This document shows, piece by piece, positions 25,768 to 35,037 of a stretch of 39,143 nucleotides of DNA. The stretch spans positions 1 through 39,143 of the forward strand of contig JAPYNK010000185.1 of assembly GCA_028285825.1 (NCBI GenBank). The letters run 5' to 3'. The translations under genes and the position numbers were made by a program. The notes under the pieces were generated by a model. The model had not been told where the DNA came from. It saw only the letters and a list, made by a program, of their open reading frames with translations, and did no database searches. The DNA comes from Arenicellales bacterium. GTDB taxonomy: Bacteria; Pseudomonadota; Gammaproteobacteria; Arenicellales; Poriferihabitantaceae. The stretch's first letter is position 1. Each line of letters starts with the position of its first letter.

Positions 25768-26871
25768 ATGGCACGGGGCAAATTAAAGGCAAGCAAATGG
25801 GCGCGCCATTCAGATCTGGATTATGTCGAGGAACTGGTGCTGTACTCGACATCACAGGCCGGTCAACCGGGGCCCGAATTGGCCAACACCAGACCAATCC
25901 TGGCTGATGCCATGGACCTTGAATCCCTGAACACTCTGGACGTCATCATTAGTTGTCAGGGTGGAAACTACACTCAGGAAATACATGCTCCGCTTCGCGA
26001 TATGGGCTGGCAGGGATACTGGCTTGACGCCGCATCCACACTGCGCATGGACAACAGCTCGACCATCGTACTGGATCCCCTCAATCAATCCAGGATCAAG
26101 CAGAATCTGGTGAAGGGACAACGGGATTTCATTGGCGGAAACTGCACTGTAAGCCTGATGCTCATGGCCCTTCATGGCCTGTTCAAGGCAAACCTGGTCG
26201 AATGGATAACCGCAATGACCTATCAGGCAATCTCAGGCGGAGGCGCACAGCAGATGCGGGAATTGCTTATCCAGATGGGGGAAATTCACGAACAAGCCTC
26301 CCCCCTGCTTCGCTCACGGGAAAGTTCCATTCTCGACATTGACAGCCGAATTGACGAATATCTCAATTCAGGTGCCTTAACCACGAGTACCATCGGTCAT
26401 CCACTGGCGAATAACCTTCTGCCCTGGATTGACATCGATCTCAACAATGGAACCGGACGCGAAGAATGGAAGGGCTATGCGGAAACCAACAAAATCCTGG
26501 GCAGGGAAGACAACCCAGTCCCCATTGAAAGCACCTGTGTCCGAGTAGGCACATTCCGATGCCACAGCCAGGCATTTACCATCGCATTATCGCAAGATGT
26601 GGGCATTGATGAACTTGCCGAAATCATGGGACAGGCAAACCGGTGGGTCAAGGTCATTCCAAACAATAGGCAGGATACGCTCCAATCCCTAACTCCGGCC
26701 GCAGTCAGTGGTTCCATGGACATTGCAGTTGGCCGAATTCGAAAAACAGATTTCAACAGCAAGATGATGACTGTATTTACGGTCGGAGATCAGCTGTTAT
26801 GGGGCGCCGCTGAACCGCTCCGGCGCATGCTTCGCATTCTGTCTGAACGCCATGAATTCGAAGACGACTAG
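25768..26871 (+). CDS. asd: Aspartate-semialdehyde dehydrogenase lacking its NADP-binding N-terminus
   Basis: From YSTSQAGQ (residue 26) onward this is a textbook proteobacterial Asd, the enzyme that reduces aspartyl phosphate for Lys, Met, Thr and diaminopimelate. It has SCQGGNYT, GYWLDAASTLRM, catalytic C126 in GGNCTVSLML, SGGGAQQMREL, EEWKGYAETNKIL, the RCHSQAFT His, and FTVGDQLLWGAAEPLRRML. The N-terminus is wrong: E. coli Asd begins with a beta strand and GWRGMVGS that bind NADP, and that segment is absent. About nine residues are missing and the first 15 here do not align. TAA directly precedes the ATG, and neither other frame upstream shows the motif. The allele is probably non-functional, or translation starts at a damaged junction. 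Confidence 0.85.
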   Translation: MARGKLKASKWARHSDLDYVEELVLYSTSQAGQPGPELANTRPILADAMDLESLNTLDVIISCQGGNYTQEIHAPLRDMGWQGYWLDAASTLRMDNSSTIVLDPLNQSRIKQNLVKGQRDFIGGNCTVSLMLMALHGLFKANLVEWITAMTYQAISGGGAQQMRELLIQMGEIHEQASPLLRSRESSILDIDSRIDEYLNSGALTTSTIGHPLANNLLPWIDIDLNNGTGREEWKGYAETNKILGREDNPVPIESTCVRVGTFRCHSQAFTIALSQDVGIDELAEIMGQANRWVKVIPNNRQDTLQSLTPAAVSGSMDIAVGRIRKTDFNSKMMTVFTVGDQLLWGAAEPLRRMLRILSERHEFEDD

Positions 26872-26936
26872 TTTCCTGCCCCGTCTCTTTGGAATCACTC
26901 ATTTGAGCAGTCGAAATCCGAAACCCGGGCGACAAT

Positions 26937-26953
26937 AACAGGTCAGACCTGTT
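26937..26953. promoter_or_regulatory. Perfect 17-bp palindrome, GntR/FadR-type operator candidate
   Basis: AACAGGTC-A-GACCTGTT is an uninterrupted odd-length palindrome lying 66 bases after the asd stop and about 200 bases before serA. Its GTC-N-GAC centre and flanking AA/TT match the layout of FadR-subfamily GntR operators, though the usual TGGT is AGGT. No T-run follows, so it is not a terminator. Confidence 0.4.
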
Positions 26954-27156
26954 TGGCACAGACTTGATAACCTGTGCTTAACCCAGCCACAGCGTAAAAC
27001 GACGCATTTTTGAGTCGATCTCAATTCTAATCTTTGGTAGAATTTGCGGCTTGATTCGCCACCGAGACAAACCCGGCTCACGAGCGAATCTTGAGCCATG
27101 ATTCCGAAGATGCTCTTGTCACAAACCACACTCTCAATCCCTGACCCTATGCTCAC

Positions 27157-28116
27157 ATGAAAATTCTTATTGCTGACAGTTTTCCGTCAAGTCACTTCGA
27201 GTCATTTGTCGAAGCAGGTCATGAGGTCACCCTGCAACCTGAACTGGATTCCGATTCCCTGCCAGAGGCAATCGAGGCCAATGAAGTTCTTGTGGTGCGC
27301 AGCACCCGTGTCAATGAAAACACCCTGAAAAGGGGCAAGGCACTCAAACTGGTAATCCGAGCCGGCGCCGGCACCAACACGATCGACAAGGAGTGTGCAG
27401 CATCCATGGATATCAGTGTCTGCAACGTTCCGGGAGCCAATTCCAGAGCCGTTGCCGAATTGGTCATGGGGCTAATCCTCTCCATTGACCGGCGGATTCC
27501 GGATAATGTCACGGATGCCAGACAAGGGGTCTGGGACAAGAAAAAATACTCGATCGCTCGCGGACTGGCCGGCCAAAACCTCGGCATTCTGGGAATGGGT
27601 GCTATTGGATTTGCCGTCGCTGAACGAGCCCGGGGATTCTCGATGAATGTCCATGCGGTCAGCAAGCCCGGGCGTTCACCCGATGCCTCGAACCGGATCA
27701 GCTCCTCCGGCATTATCCAGCTCGACACTCAGCATGAACTGCTTGAAACCTGTGACATTGTTACGCTTCACATGCCGGCAACGGCAGGCACTCGTCGCAT
27801 GGTGAATCAGGAGTTCTTGTCAAAAATGAAACGGGGAGCAATGCTGATTAACACTTCAAGAGGCGAACTGGTTGACGAGAGCGCGCTGATTGATGCCATG
27901 AATCATCGTGGCATCCGGGCGGGTCTTGATGTCTACGAAAATGAACCGGCAGCCGGCGATAAAACCTTCAAGTCTGAAATCTTCTCCCACCCTTCAGTTT
28001 ACGGTACTCACCACATTGGCGCATCAACCGAACAGGCCCAGACAGCAGTTGCAGATGGTGTTCTGGCTATTGTGGAGGCCTACATGAAGGGCAAACTGAT
28101 CAACCGGGTTAACTGA
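27157..28116 (+). CDS. serA: D-3-phosphoglycerate dehydrogenase, short form
   Basis: A D-isomer-specific 2-hydroxyacid dehydrogenase of 319 residues. NAD motif LGILGMGAIG (142-151), catalytic R235 (INTSRGELVDE), E263 (LDVYENEP) and H286 (THHIGAST) are all present. RAGAGTNTIDKE (68-79) is typical of phosphoglycerate dehydrogenases. There is no C-terminal ACT domain, so serine feedback through ACT is not expected. Placement directly before serC supports the first step of serine synthesis. The product ends with NRVN, the usual end of short SerA proteins. Confidence 0.92.
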   Translation: MKILIADSFPSSHFESFVEAGHEVTLQPELDSDSLPEAIEANEVLVVRSTRVNENTLKRGKALKLVIRAGAGTNTIDKECAASMDISVCNVPGANSRAVAELVMGLILSIDRRIPDNVTDARQGVWDKKKYSIARGLAGQNLGILGMGAIGFAVAERARGFSMNVHAVSKPGRSPDASNRISSSGIIQLDTQHELLETCDIVTLHMPATAGTRRMVNQEFLSKMKRGAMLINTSRGELVDESALIDAMNHRGIRAGLDVYENEPAAGDKTFKSEIFSHPSVYGTHHIGASTEQAQTAVADGVLAIVEAYMKGKLINRVN

Positions 28117-28158
28117 TGGCGAGCAATCCTGAACCCGCAAAAACCTGAAAACACCTGA

Positions 28159-29244
28159 ATGAATAAGCGAGCCCATAACTTTAGTGCAGGCCCCTGCACC
28201 CTCCCCCTGGAATGCCTCGAAGAGGCCCAGCAGGAGTTTGTCGACTATCAAAACTCGGGCATGTCCCTGATCGAGATGAGCCATCGAGGCAGGCATTTCA
28301 TGGAAATTGCCGAACAGGCCGAGAGTCTCTGCAGGGAAGTGTTCGGAGTGCCTGACGGTTTCAGTGTGCTGTTCCTGCAGGGTGGAGCCATACTCCAATT
28401 CTCGATGGTTCCGATGAACCTGCTCACCCCGGGCAGCAGGGCCGCTTATGTCAACTCGGGATCCTGGGCCAAGGGTGCAATCACCGATGCGAAGGAATAC
28501 GGCGATGTATACGAAGCCTGGAGCGGTGAATCTTGCGGCTTCACCAGAATGCCGAATACCGAGGAGCTCGATCTACGGCACAATACCCGGTATCTGCACA
28601 TCACTACCAACGAAACGATTGGCGGAATTCGATTTCCGTCATGGCCGGATGTTGACGTACCTCTAATCGGAGACATGTCTTCTGAATACATGTCCAGACC
28701 CGTGGATTGGGAGAAATTCGACCTGATCTATGGCGGAGCTCAAAAAAACCTCGGGCCTGCCGGCCTGTGTGTCGTGTTTGTGCGCAAGTCCATTCTCGAA
28801 AATGCCAATAGGAACCTCGGCAGATACCTGAGATATGACATTCATGAATCAAAATCCTCAATGTTCAATACGCCACCGGTCTTTGCGATATACATGTTTG
28901 GGAAAGTCCTCAAGTGGATGGAAAAAGAAGGTGGCCTGAGTGCCATGCAAAAAAATGCCGCCGAAAAATCCTCACTGCTCTACGGGACGATTGATCAAAG
29001 TGCCGGCTACTACCGTTGTCCGGTCGATCTGGCGTGTCGCTCTCACATGAATGTGGTGTTCCGATTGCCCAATGATGAACTCGAGCAGCAGTTCTTGAAA
29101 GAAGCAGCCGAACTGGATTTGATGAATCTCAAGGGTCACCGTAGCGTGGGCGGTTGTCGTGCAAGCATCTACAACGCCATGCCAGTCTCAAGCGTTGAAC
29201 ACCTGAAGGCCTTCATGCACGATTTTTCCGCTCGTAACGGATAA
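28159..29244 (+). CDS. serC: Phosphoserine aminotransferase
   Basis: A 361-residue fold-type I PLP aminotransferase that makes phosphoserine from 3-phosphohydroxypyruvate; the same enzyme serves PLP synthesis. It begins with AHNFSAGPCTLPLECLEEAQ, includes MSLIEMSHRGRHF and FLQGGAILQFSMVPMNL, and has the PLP lysine K196 in YGGAQKNLGPAGL. The end is GHRSVGGCRASIYNAMP, the SerC signature. It lies 42 bases after serA and 4 bases before the DUF1015 gene. Confidence 0.97.
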   Translation: MNKRAHNFSAGPCTLPLECLEEAQQEFVDYQNSGMSLIEMSHRGRHFMEIAEQAESLCREVFGVPDGFSVLFLQGGAILQFSMVPMNLLTPGSRAAYVNSGSWAKGAITDAKEYGDVYEAWSGESCGFTRMPNTEELDLRHNTRYLHITTNETIGGIRFPSWPDVDVPLIGDMSSEYMSRPVDWEKFDLIYGGAQKNLGPAGLCVVFVRKSILENANRNLGRYLRYDIHESKSSMFNTPPVFAIYMFGKVLKWMEKEGGLSAMQKNAAEKSSLLYGTIDQSAGYYRCPVDLACRSHMNVVFRLPNDELEQQFLKEAAELDLMNLKGHRSVGGCRASIYNAMPVSSVEHLKAFMHDFSARNG

Positions 29245-29248
29245 CCCC

Positions 29249-30487
29249 ATGCCCCGGATTTCCGCATTCGATTCCTGGCTGGTCAGGCAACAGCATGCGT
29301 CCACGACCGTCGCCCCTTCCTATGACGCCGTCTCGGCCAGGGAACGTCAGAAGTTCGCTCGCGAGAATCCCGGGAATTTTCTGAACGCAATGCGTCTCCT
29401 GGAGGATTTTCGGGATGATGAGCGCCCCGAACGCGGCGAACTGCTACGCCTGAACAGGCAGGTGCTTGACCGATTGCTGGAAAGTGATTCATTCGAGTAT
29501 CAATCCGAACCATCCCTGTTTCTGTATCAACTGGATACAGGCTCACATGTACAGACCGGGCTAGTTTGCGAGGTACCGGTTGATGAATACGATAGCGGCA
29601 ACATACGCAAACACGAAGAGACGCTGATCGACAAGGAATCCCTGTTAGTGAACTACCTCAAAGTGGTTGGTGTTTCGTCAAGTCCTATCTGTCTCACCTA
29701 TTCTCGATGTCCGTCCATTGACAGACTGATCGCCCAAATCTGTGACAAGCCGGCCACCCTCGACTTCCAGAGCTTTGACGATGTAGAGCAGCGAATCTGG
29801 CAAATCCAGGATCCGAATATCCAGTCCTGCTTTATTGATCTTTTCTCGAATGTGGAAGTGACTTATCTGACGGATGGGCATCACCGCGCAGCATCGGGAA
29901 GCCGCTTTAGCAAAGCCATGAGGGCTGAATCGGGCAGGCAGGCCCCCTCGTCAACACAAAAATTACTGGTAGCCCTGTTTCCCGACAATCAACTCAGGCT
30001 GCTGCCCTTTCACCGCGGTGTCCGTGACCTGAACGGCAAGACCCCACGGCAGATTCTGGGAGAACTGGAAAATGATTTCTCGATTGCCCGTGTTGAACAG
30101 GATGATTTCGTCTCCTCTCATCACGGTGAGTTCGGCCTCTATCTTGAGAATGCCTGGCACAAGCTCGAGTTCAGGCATGACATCAGCAAATTTGCCAACC
30201 CGGTCAATCAGTTGGATGCGGCCATACTGCAGAACTATATTCTTGAACCGGTATTCGGAATTGAGGAAAGTCGCAATGACTCAAGACTTGATTATATTCC
30301 CGATGTGGGTGGGGCTGCCGCAATACTCGATAAGGTTACTGAAGGCTGGCCAGTGATTCTGGTAATGCATGCAGCCTCCATTGAGCAACTGATGGCGGTG
30401 GCAGATGCGAATGAGTTGATGCCCCCGAAATCCACCTATTTTGACCCCAAGACGAGATCCGGGATTTTTGTTTGCAAAAGAGGTTAA
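29249..30487 (+). CDS. DUF1015 family protein with a DGHHR motif
   Basis: A 412-residue cytoplasmic protein matching DUF1015: VAPSYDAVS near the N-terminus, NIRKHEETL (118-126), VTYLTDGHHRAAS (204-216) and the C-terminal PPKSTYFDPKTRSGIF. DUF1015 genes commonly sit beside serA and serC in bacteria, as here with 4 bases to serC. The DGHHR motif resembles that of ParB/sulfiredoxin-fold serine kinases such as archaeal SerK and staphylococcal SbnI, which phosphorylate free L-serine. A serine-kinase or serine-sensing role is therefore a reasonable hypothesis, not an established one. No phosphoserine phosphatase (serB) is in the window. Confidence 0.88.
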   Translation: MPRISAFDSWLVRQQHASTTVAPSYDAVSARERQKFARENPGNFLNAMRLLEDFRDDERPERGELLRLNRQVLDRLLESDSFEYQSEPSLFLYQLDTGSHVQTGLVCEVPVDEYDSGNIRKHEETLIDKESLLVNYLKVVGVSSSPICLTYSRCPSIDRLIAQICDKPATLDFQSFDDVEQRIWQIQDPNIQSCFIDLFSNVEVTYLTDGHHRAASGSRFSKAMRAESGRQAPSSTQKLLVALFPDNQLRLLPFHRGVRDLNGKTPRQILGELENDFSIARVEQDDFVSSHHGEFGLYLENAWHKLEFRHDISKFANPVNQLDAAILQNYILEPVFGIEESRNDSRLDYIPDVGGAAAILDKVTEGWPVILVMHAASIEQLMAVADANELMPPKSTYFDPKTRSGIFVCKRG

Positions 30488-30506
30488 TCCCCTTTGAGAC
30501 TTTTCC

Positions 30507-31589
30507 GTGCGGCCTGACATTCTTCCCCTCGAACGATCCAACCAGTTTTGCAGGGAAAACAATCTGAGCGTTCCGATTCTCCTGTCGCCTATGGCAGGGG
30601 CCTGTCCTCCGGCATTATCGATTGCCGTCGGGAAGGCAGGTGGCATGGGGGCTTGTGGAGTTTTACTCATGGAACCGGAAGCAATCGGGGAGTGGATGCG
30701 GGAATTTCGATCTGCATGCCGTGGTCCGGTCATGTTGAACAACTGGATTCCTGATCCGGTACCGGTGCCCGACCCATTGCGTGAGGCTGCTGTGCGAAAT
30801 TTTCTTGAACGATTCGGACCCAAAATCCCGGATGGCATTGAACAGAAACAGCCACCCGATTTTGCGGAGCAGTGTGAAGCCATGCTGAACGCTCGGCCTG
30901 ACGTCATTTCCTCGATTATGGGCTTGTTCAAACCCGGCTTCGTGAAACGGATAAAGGAGGCAGGCGTCAAATGGTACGCAACAGTCACCACAGTCGGCGA
31001 AGCGGTCGAAGCCGCAGCAGCAGGCGCAGATGTGGTGATCGCCCAGGGAATGGAGGCTGGAGGACACCGCGGTGCTTTTGATGCCGAAAATGCATCCGAG
31101 CGGATGGTCGGCCTAACATCCCTGGTCCCTGGAGTCGTTGATGCAGTTGATGTACCGGTAGTCGCTGCGGGCGGGATCGCAGATGGTCGCGGTGTGGCCG
31201 CTTCATTAGCCCTGGGAGCCTCTGGGGTTCAGATTGGAACGGGGTTCCTTCGTTGTCCGGAAGCTGGCATACCCACCGCCTGGGCTGATGCCATTGGACT
31301 GGCCCGACCCGAAGATACGATTGGCACCCGTGCTTTTTCCGGGCGTTACGGTCGATCATTGCGAACCACTTATGCGGAACACGCAAATCGACCCAATTCT
31401 CCAAATCCTTCTCCCTACCCGATTCAACGGGCTCTGACACAGTCCATGCGGGATGACGCCAATCGAACGGGGGACATTGGTCGCATACAGGCTTGGGCAG
31501 GTCAGTCGGCCGGCCTGGCACAAGCAGGCAGTCCTGCCGAGTTGATTGGAGACATTTGGCCAGAAGCACAACGGATTCTTGGGTGCTAG
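30507..31589 (+). CDS. Nitronate monooxygenase (2-nitropropane dioxygenase family)
   Basis: An FMN TIM-barrel protein of 360 residues starting at GTG 30507, 19 bases after the DUF1015 stop. The N-terminus has VPILLSPMAGACPPALSIAVGKAGGMGA. The catalytic His is H187 in AQGMEAGGHRGA, the class I signature. FMN phosphate-binding glycines are in VVAAGGIADGRGVAASLALGA and VQIGTGFL. It oxidises alkyl nitronates to nitrite plus carbonyl compounds, usually for detoxification. The physiological link to serine genes is unclear. It is convergent with prmC, 17 bases away. Confidence 0.92.
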   Translation: MRPDILPLERSNQFCRENNLSVPILLSPMAGACPPALSIAVGKAGGMGACGVLLMEPEAIGEWMREFRSACRGPVMLNNWIPDPVPVPDPLREAAVRNFLERFGPKIPDGIEQKQPPDFAEQCEAMLNARPDVISSIMGLFKPGFVKRIKEAGVKWYATVTTVGEAVEAAAAGADVVIAQGMEAGGHRGAFDAENASERMVGLTSLVPGVVDAVDVPVVAAGGIADGRGVAASLALGASGVQIGTGFLRCPEAGIPTAWADAIGLARPEDTIGTRAFSGRYGRSLRTTYAEHANRPNSPNPSPYPIQRALTQSMRDDANRTGDIGRIQAWAGQSAGLAQAGSPAELIGDIWPEAQRILGC

Positions 31590-31606
31590 GCAGTTCGTCT
31601 CGAACA

Positions 31607-32512
31607 TCAACCCGGAATCGGGGTGTCGGCATTACCTGGTTTCCTTCTGCCCTGTGCATGATCTGGCCATTCCGGCCTTCTTCCGAGGCTTACCCGATCA
31701 TGACCCATGAGGTCTTTTTCTGAATGAATGTCAACAAATCGGGCATTAGCCATCATCGCCTGAATTGGCATGACCTGGTCATAAGCGTGTTCCAGTATCA
31801 GCCACCCCCTGGGGTGTAGGTAGCCGGAGGCTGCCGATACAATCTGCCTGACGGCGTCCAGGCCATCCTTGCCCGCGATTAGGGCTGATTCAGGTTCATG
31901 CTGCAATTCCGGTGTTTTGAGATGCGGATCACCGGAGGCGACATACGGGGGATTTGAACAAATCAGGTCGAATCTTCCGCTTTCCAGTCCAGAGAACCAA
32001 TCCGCCTTTTTCAGATTGACGCTGGTACATTCGTGTTTTTCCAGATTGATGCCTGCGACCGCCAGTGCATCCTGCGAAATATCGGTTGCAGTGACCGTGG
32101 CGTCCGGCAATTCCGAGGACAAGGCGATCGCAATCGCCCCACTCCCCGTACCCAGTTCGAGAATGGCAGGAGATTGAAACCTTCGAGCGCAGCGCAGGAC
32201 CGCCTCGACAAGGATTTCGGTTTCTGGCCGAGGCACCAGCACCCGTGAGTCAATATACAGGTCTTTTGACCAGAACTGCCGAGAATTCGTGAGGTATGCA
32301 ACTGGAATGCCGCGTTTTCTGGAATCAATCAATTCCCGAAAACGCATCTCATCCTGATCCTTGATTAATGTTTGTCCGTTGGATATTAGCCAAGCATCGT
32401 CAACCCGCAATGCGTGTTTGAGCAATACCCACACGTCAATATCCGGGCTGGATGAATTCGCCAGGCTCTTTGATGACCAGTGAAGCAGCTCTTTAACTTT
32501 CACCCGCTGCAT
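31607..32512 (-). CDS. prmC: Peptide chain release factor N5-glutamine methyltransferase
   Basis: PrmC methylates the Gln of the GGQ motif in release factors. The 301-residue protein has the N-terminal helical domain (1-80), RVLVPRPETEILVEA, SAM motif I LELGTGSGAIAIAL (118-131), TDISQDALAVA and the catalytic SNPPYVA (186-192). The last about 20 residues (from EWPDHAQ on) are a polar extension not needed for activity. It lies nine bases after prfA, the substrate gene, in the common hemA-prfA-prmC order. Confidence 0.97.
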   Translation of the reverse strand: MQRVKVKELLHWSSKSLANSSSPDIDVWVLLKHALRVDDAWLISNGQTLIKDQDEMRFRELIDSRKRGIPVAYLTNSRQFWSKDLYIDSRVLVPRPETEILVEAVLRCARRFQSPAILELGTGSGAIAIALSSELPDATVTATDISQDALAVAGINLEKHECTSVNLKKADWFSGLESGRFDLICSNPPYVASGDPHLKTPELQHEPESALIAGKDGLDAVRQIVSAASGYLHPRGWLILEHAYDQVMPIQAMMANARFVDIHSEKDLMGHDRVSLGRRPEWPDHAQGRRKPGNADTPIPG

Positions 32513-32520
32513 CGAATTCG

Positions 32521-33618
32521 TTAGTCTGACTCATTAATCATGGACAGCATTTCAGCCCGATATTCAACGCTCAGGGGATCGACAATCATGTCGAGCTGTC
32601 CGGACAGGACATCATCAAGCTTATAGAGTGTCAGGTTAATCCTGTGATCTGTGACTCGCCCCTGCGGATAATTGTAGGTGCGGATTCTTTCCGAGCGATC
32701 ACCGCTGCCGACAAGGGATTTGCGGGTGCTTGCCTGTTCTTCATTCTGCCTGTCGATTTGATCCTGCAGCAAACGGGTGCGAAGCACTCCCATGGCTCTC
32801 GCCAGATTTTTATGCTGCGAGCGTTCATCCTGGCACTCGACAACAATGCCTGTAGGCAAATGGGTGATTCGAATAGCCGAATCGGTCTTGTTGACATGCT
32901 GGCCGCCCGCGCCAGAAGCTCGAAACTTGTCGATTCTCAACTCTTCATTACTGATCCTGATTTCATCTATCTCTTCCGCCTCCGGCATCACTGCAACAGT
33001 ACATGCCGAGGTATGAATTCGTCCCTGGGATTCGGTTTCGGGGACACGCTGAACCCGGTGTGCTCCAGACTCGAACTTGAGTTTTGAATAAGCACCCTGC
33101 CCCTCGATTCTGCTGATGATCTGCTTGTACCCGCCATGCTCTCCTTCACTTTTGCTGATGATTTCCAAGGTCCATTTTTGGCTCTCGGCATAGGCATGGT
33201 ACATGCGAAACAGGTCGCCCGAGAACAATGCAGCTTCATCACCACCGGTGCCGGCACGGATTTCAAGAAAAAGATTGCGTTCGTCGTTAGGGTCTTGGGG
33301 TAGCAGCAAAACCTGGATGGTTTCAAGGCTCTGTTCAAGTCTGGAATCAATTTCAGAACATTCTTCGCGCACTATTTTCAGGATGTCGGGATCGCTGTCG
33401 GCGAGGAGTTCTTCCAGGGATTCCCGCTCGCCTTCAAGTTCCTGATAGTTTTCGAAGGCTGTAACAATCGAGGCAATTCGAGCCAATTCCAGAGTGTGCC
33501 TGCGATACTGATCACCGCCAAATTCCGTATCCGGATCAGCAAGAAGTGCGTTCAATTCCTCATACCGATCCGTAATCTGGGCGAGTTTTTGACGTGTTGA
33601 CGCCTTCATGACTGGCAA
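32521..33618 (-). CDS. prfA: Peptide chain release factor 1
   Basis: RF1 releases peptides at UAG and UAA codons. The 365-residue protein has the GGQ motif at 238-240 ([16 protein letters not shown]) and [14 protein letters not shown]. The stop-codon-reading loop [22 protein letters not shown] contains the P-x-T tripeptide as PET (193-195); E. coli has PAT. The loop marks it as RF1 rather than RF2 (SPF). ATG at 33609 is an alternative start three residues in. It is 17 bases downstream of hemA. Confidence 0.97.
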   Translation of the reverse strand: MPVMKASTRQKLAQITDRYEELNALLADPDTEFGGDQYRRHTLELARIASIVTAFENYQELEGERESLEELLADSDPDILKIVREECSEIDSRLEQSLETIQVLLLPQDPNDERNLFLEIRAGTGGDEAALFSGDLFRMYHAYAESQKWTLEIISKSEGEHGGYKQIISRIEGQGAYSKLKFESGAHRVQRVPETESQGRIHTSACTVAVMPEAEEIDEIRISNEELRIDKFRASGAGGQHVNKTDSAIRITHLPTGIVVECQDERSQHKNLARAMGVLRTRLLQDQIDRQNEEQASTRKSLVGSGDRSERIRTYNYPQGRVTDHRINLTLYKLDDVLSGQLDMIVDPLSVEYRAEMLSMINESD

Positions 33619-33635
33619 TTCGGCTATTGGGGGTT

Positions 33636-34883
33636 TTAAAGCTTGAACAGCCGCTTGGCATAGCCAGCGGTTATGTGATCGCCATCTTCTTCGAGATGGC
33701 GCAATGTCTGGCTTGGCTTGTGTGCAAACTTATTGGTTAGATCCCGAGCCATATGCTCCAGTATTTCATCGGGATCAGATCCTGCCTTCAACTTCTTCCT
33801 TGCCTTTTCGAGCTCTTCGGCCATCATCTTGTCCAGATCCTCTCGCAGGGAACGAATCACTGGAACGGACTGCAATGAACGTTTCCAGCGCATGAACTTG
33901 ACCACCTGCAAATCAATGATGTTTTCTGCCTGTTCCGCGGCCTGTTGGCGTATCCCCCTATTTTCCCTGACCAAGTGTTCCAGATCATCAATCGTGTACA
34001 GGTAGGCATCCGGTAATTGACTAACCTCGGGCTCAATATCTCTCGGTACTGCCAGATCCAGGAGAAACATTGGACGGCGACGTCGTTCCCTGAGGGCATT
34101 TTCAATTGCACCCTTGCCAAGTATCGGCAATGTGCTTGCCGTCGATGAAACCACAATATCGGCCCCTGACAGGCGATTGGGCACCTCGGAAAGGCTGATC
34201 GCCTCACTGCCGATCTCCTCGGCAATGACTTCTGCCCGTCCCACTGAACGATTCGCGATAATGATATGCTTGACGCGATTTTTCTTGAGGTAGCGAGCCA
34301 CCAGCTCTATGGTATCTCCGGCACCGATCAGCAGAACATTCTGTTCACTGAGATCAGAATAGAGTTGTTTGGCCAGGTTAACGCCCATATTTGCAACCGA
34401 CACCGCATTCTCTCCAATGGCCGTGTCTGTCCTGACTTGCTTGGCAACATGAAAGGCGTGCTGAAACAGTCGATTCAGAACTTTACCTGTCGTACCATGG
34501 CGGATTGCCGCATGAAATGCACTTTTCATCTGGCCCAGGATCTGAGGCTCGCCCATAACCATGGAATCAAGACCCGAGGCAACCCTAAAAGTGTGTCGCA
34601 CTGCCTGATCATCCGGAAAGTTGTACAGGACATTACCCAGTTCCCCTGACTTGAGACCACTGTGGCTTTTCAGCCACTCCATGACGGGTATGGGCTCATT
34701 CGACTCCTGTCCGCAGTAGATTTCGGTTCGATTGCAGGTTGAGAGAATTGCGGCCTCACTTACACTGTCTGTCTGCTTCAAGTCCTTGAGAGCATCCTCA
34801 ATCGAATCCGGGGCGAAGGCAGCCCTTTCCCGAATTTCTATCGGTGCTGTCTGGTGGTTCAGCCCAATGGCCAGGAGATGCAT
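33636..34883 (-). CDS. hemA: Glutamyl-tRNA reductase
   Basis: HemA makes glutamate-1-semialdehyde, the first committed step of C5-pathway tetrapyrrole synthesis. The 415-residue protein has [18 protein letters not shown], the catalytic C50 in [25 protein letters not shown], the NADPH motif [16 protein letters not shown], and the C-terminal dimerisation helices (from about 310). It is the first gene of the leftward hemA-prfA-prmC operon. Confidence 0.97.
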   Translation of the reverse strand: MHLLAIGLNHQTAPIEIRERAAFAPDSIEDALKDLKQTDSVSEAAILSTCNRTEIYCGQESNEPIPVMEWLKSHSGLKSGELGNVLYNFPDDQAVRHTFRVASGLDSMVMGEPQILGQMKSAFHAAIRHGTTGKVLNRLFQHAFHVAKQVRTDTAIGENAVSVANMGVNLAKQLYSDLSEQNVLLIGAGDTIELVARYLKKNRVKHIIIANRSVGRAEVIAEEIGSEAISLSEVPNRLSGADIVVSSTASTLPILGKGAIENALRERRRRPMFLLDLAVPRDIEPEVSQLPDAYLYTIDDLEHLVRENRGIRQQAAEQAENIIDLQVVKFMRWKRSLQSVPVIRSLREDLDKMMAEELEKARKKLKAGSDPDEILEHMARDLTNKFAHKPSQTLRHLEEDGDHITAGYAKRLFKL

Positions 34884-34963
34884 TGTTGCTCGAGTCGGAT
34901 AATAATGAATGAAAGGCTCGAATCAGATTGATCAGGCCCCATTAAACCAAAGCGGTCAAACCG

Positions 34964-34992
34964 TAATAACATGGTGTTGTCAACATGTATTA
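34964..34992. repeat. Imperfect inverted repeat upstream of hemA
   Basis: TAATAACATG and CATGTATTA form arms around GTGTTGTCAA, with one bulged base. Nested inside is GTTG-T-CAAC (34976-34984). It sits about 80 bases upstream of the hemA start, downstream of the proposed hemA promoter, and could be a regulator site or an RNA hairpin in the hemA leader. Confidence 0.3.
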
Positions 34993-35006
34993 CACGCCAC
35001 ATTGCT

Positions 35007-35037
35007 ATTATAATGGCAGTCATGTACATGGTTGCAA
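35007..35037 (-). promoter_or_regulatory. Candidate hemA promoter
   Basis: On the minus strand TTGCAA (35032-35037) is followed after 19 bases by TATAAT (35007-35012). The start would be near 35000, giving a leader of about 115 bases that includes the inverted repeat at 34964-34992. Confidence 0.35.
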
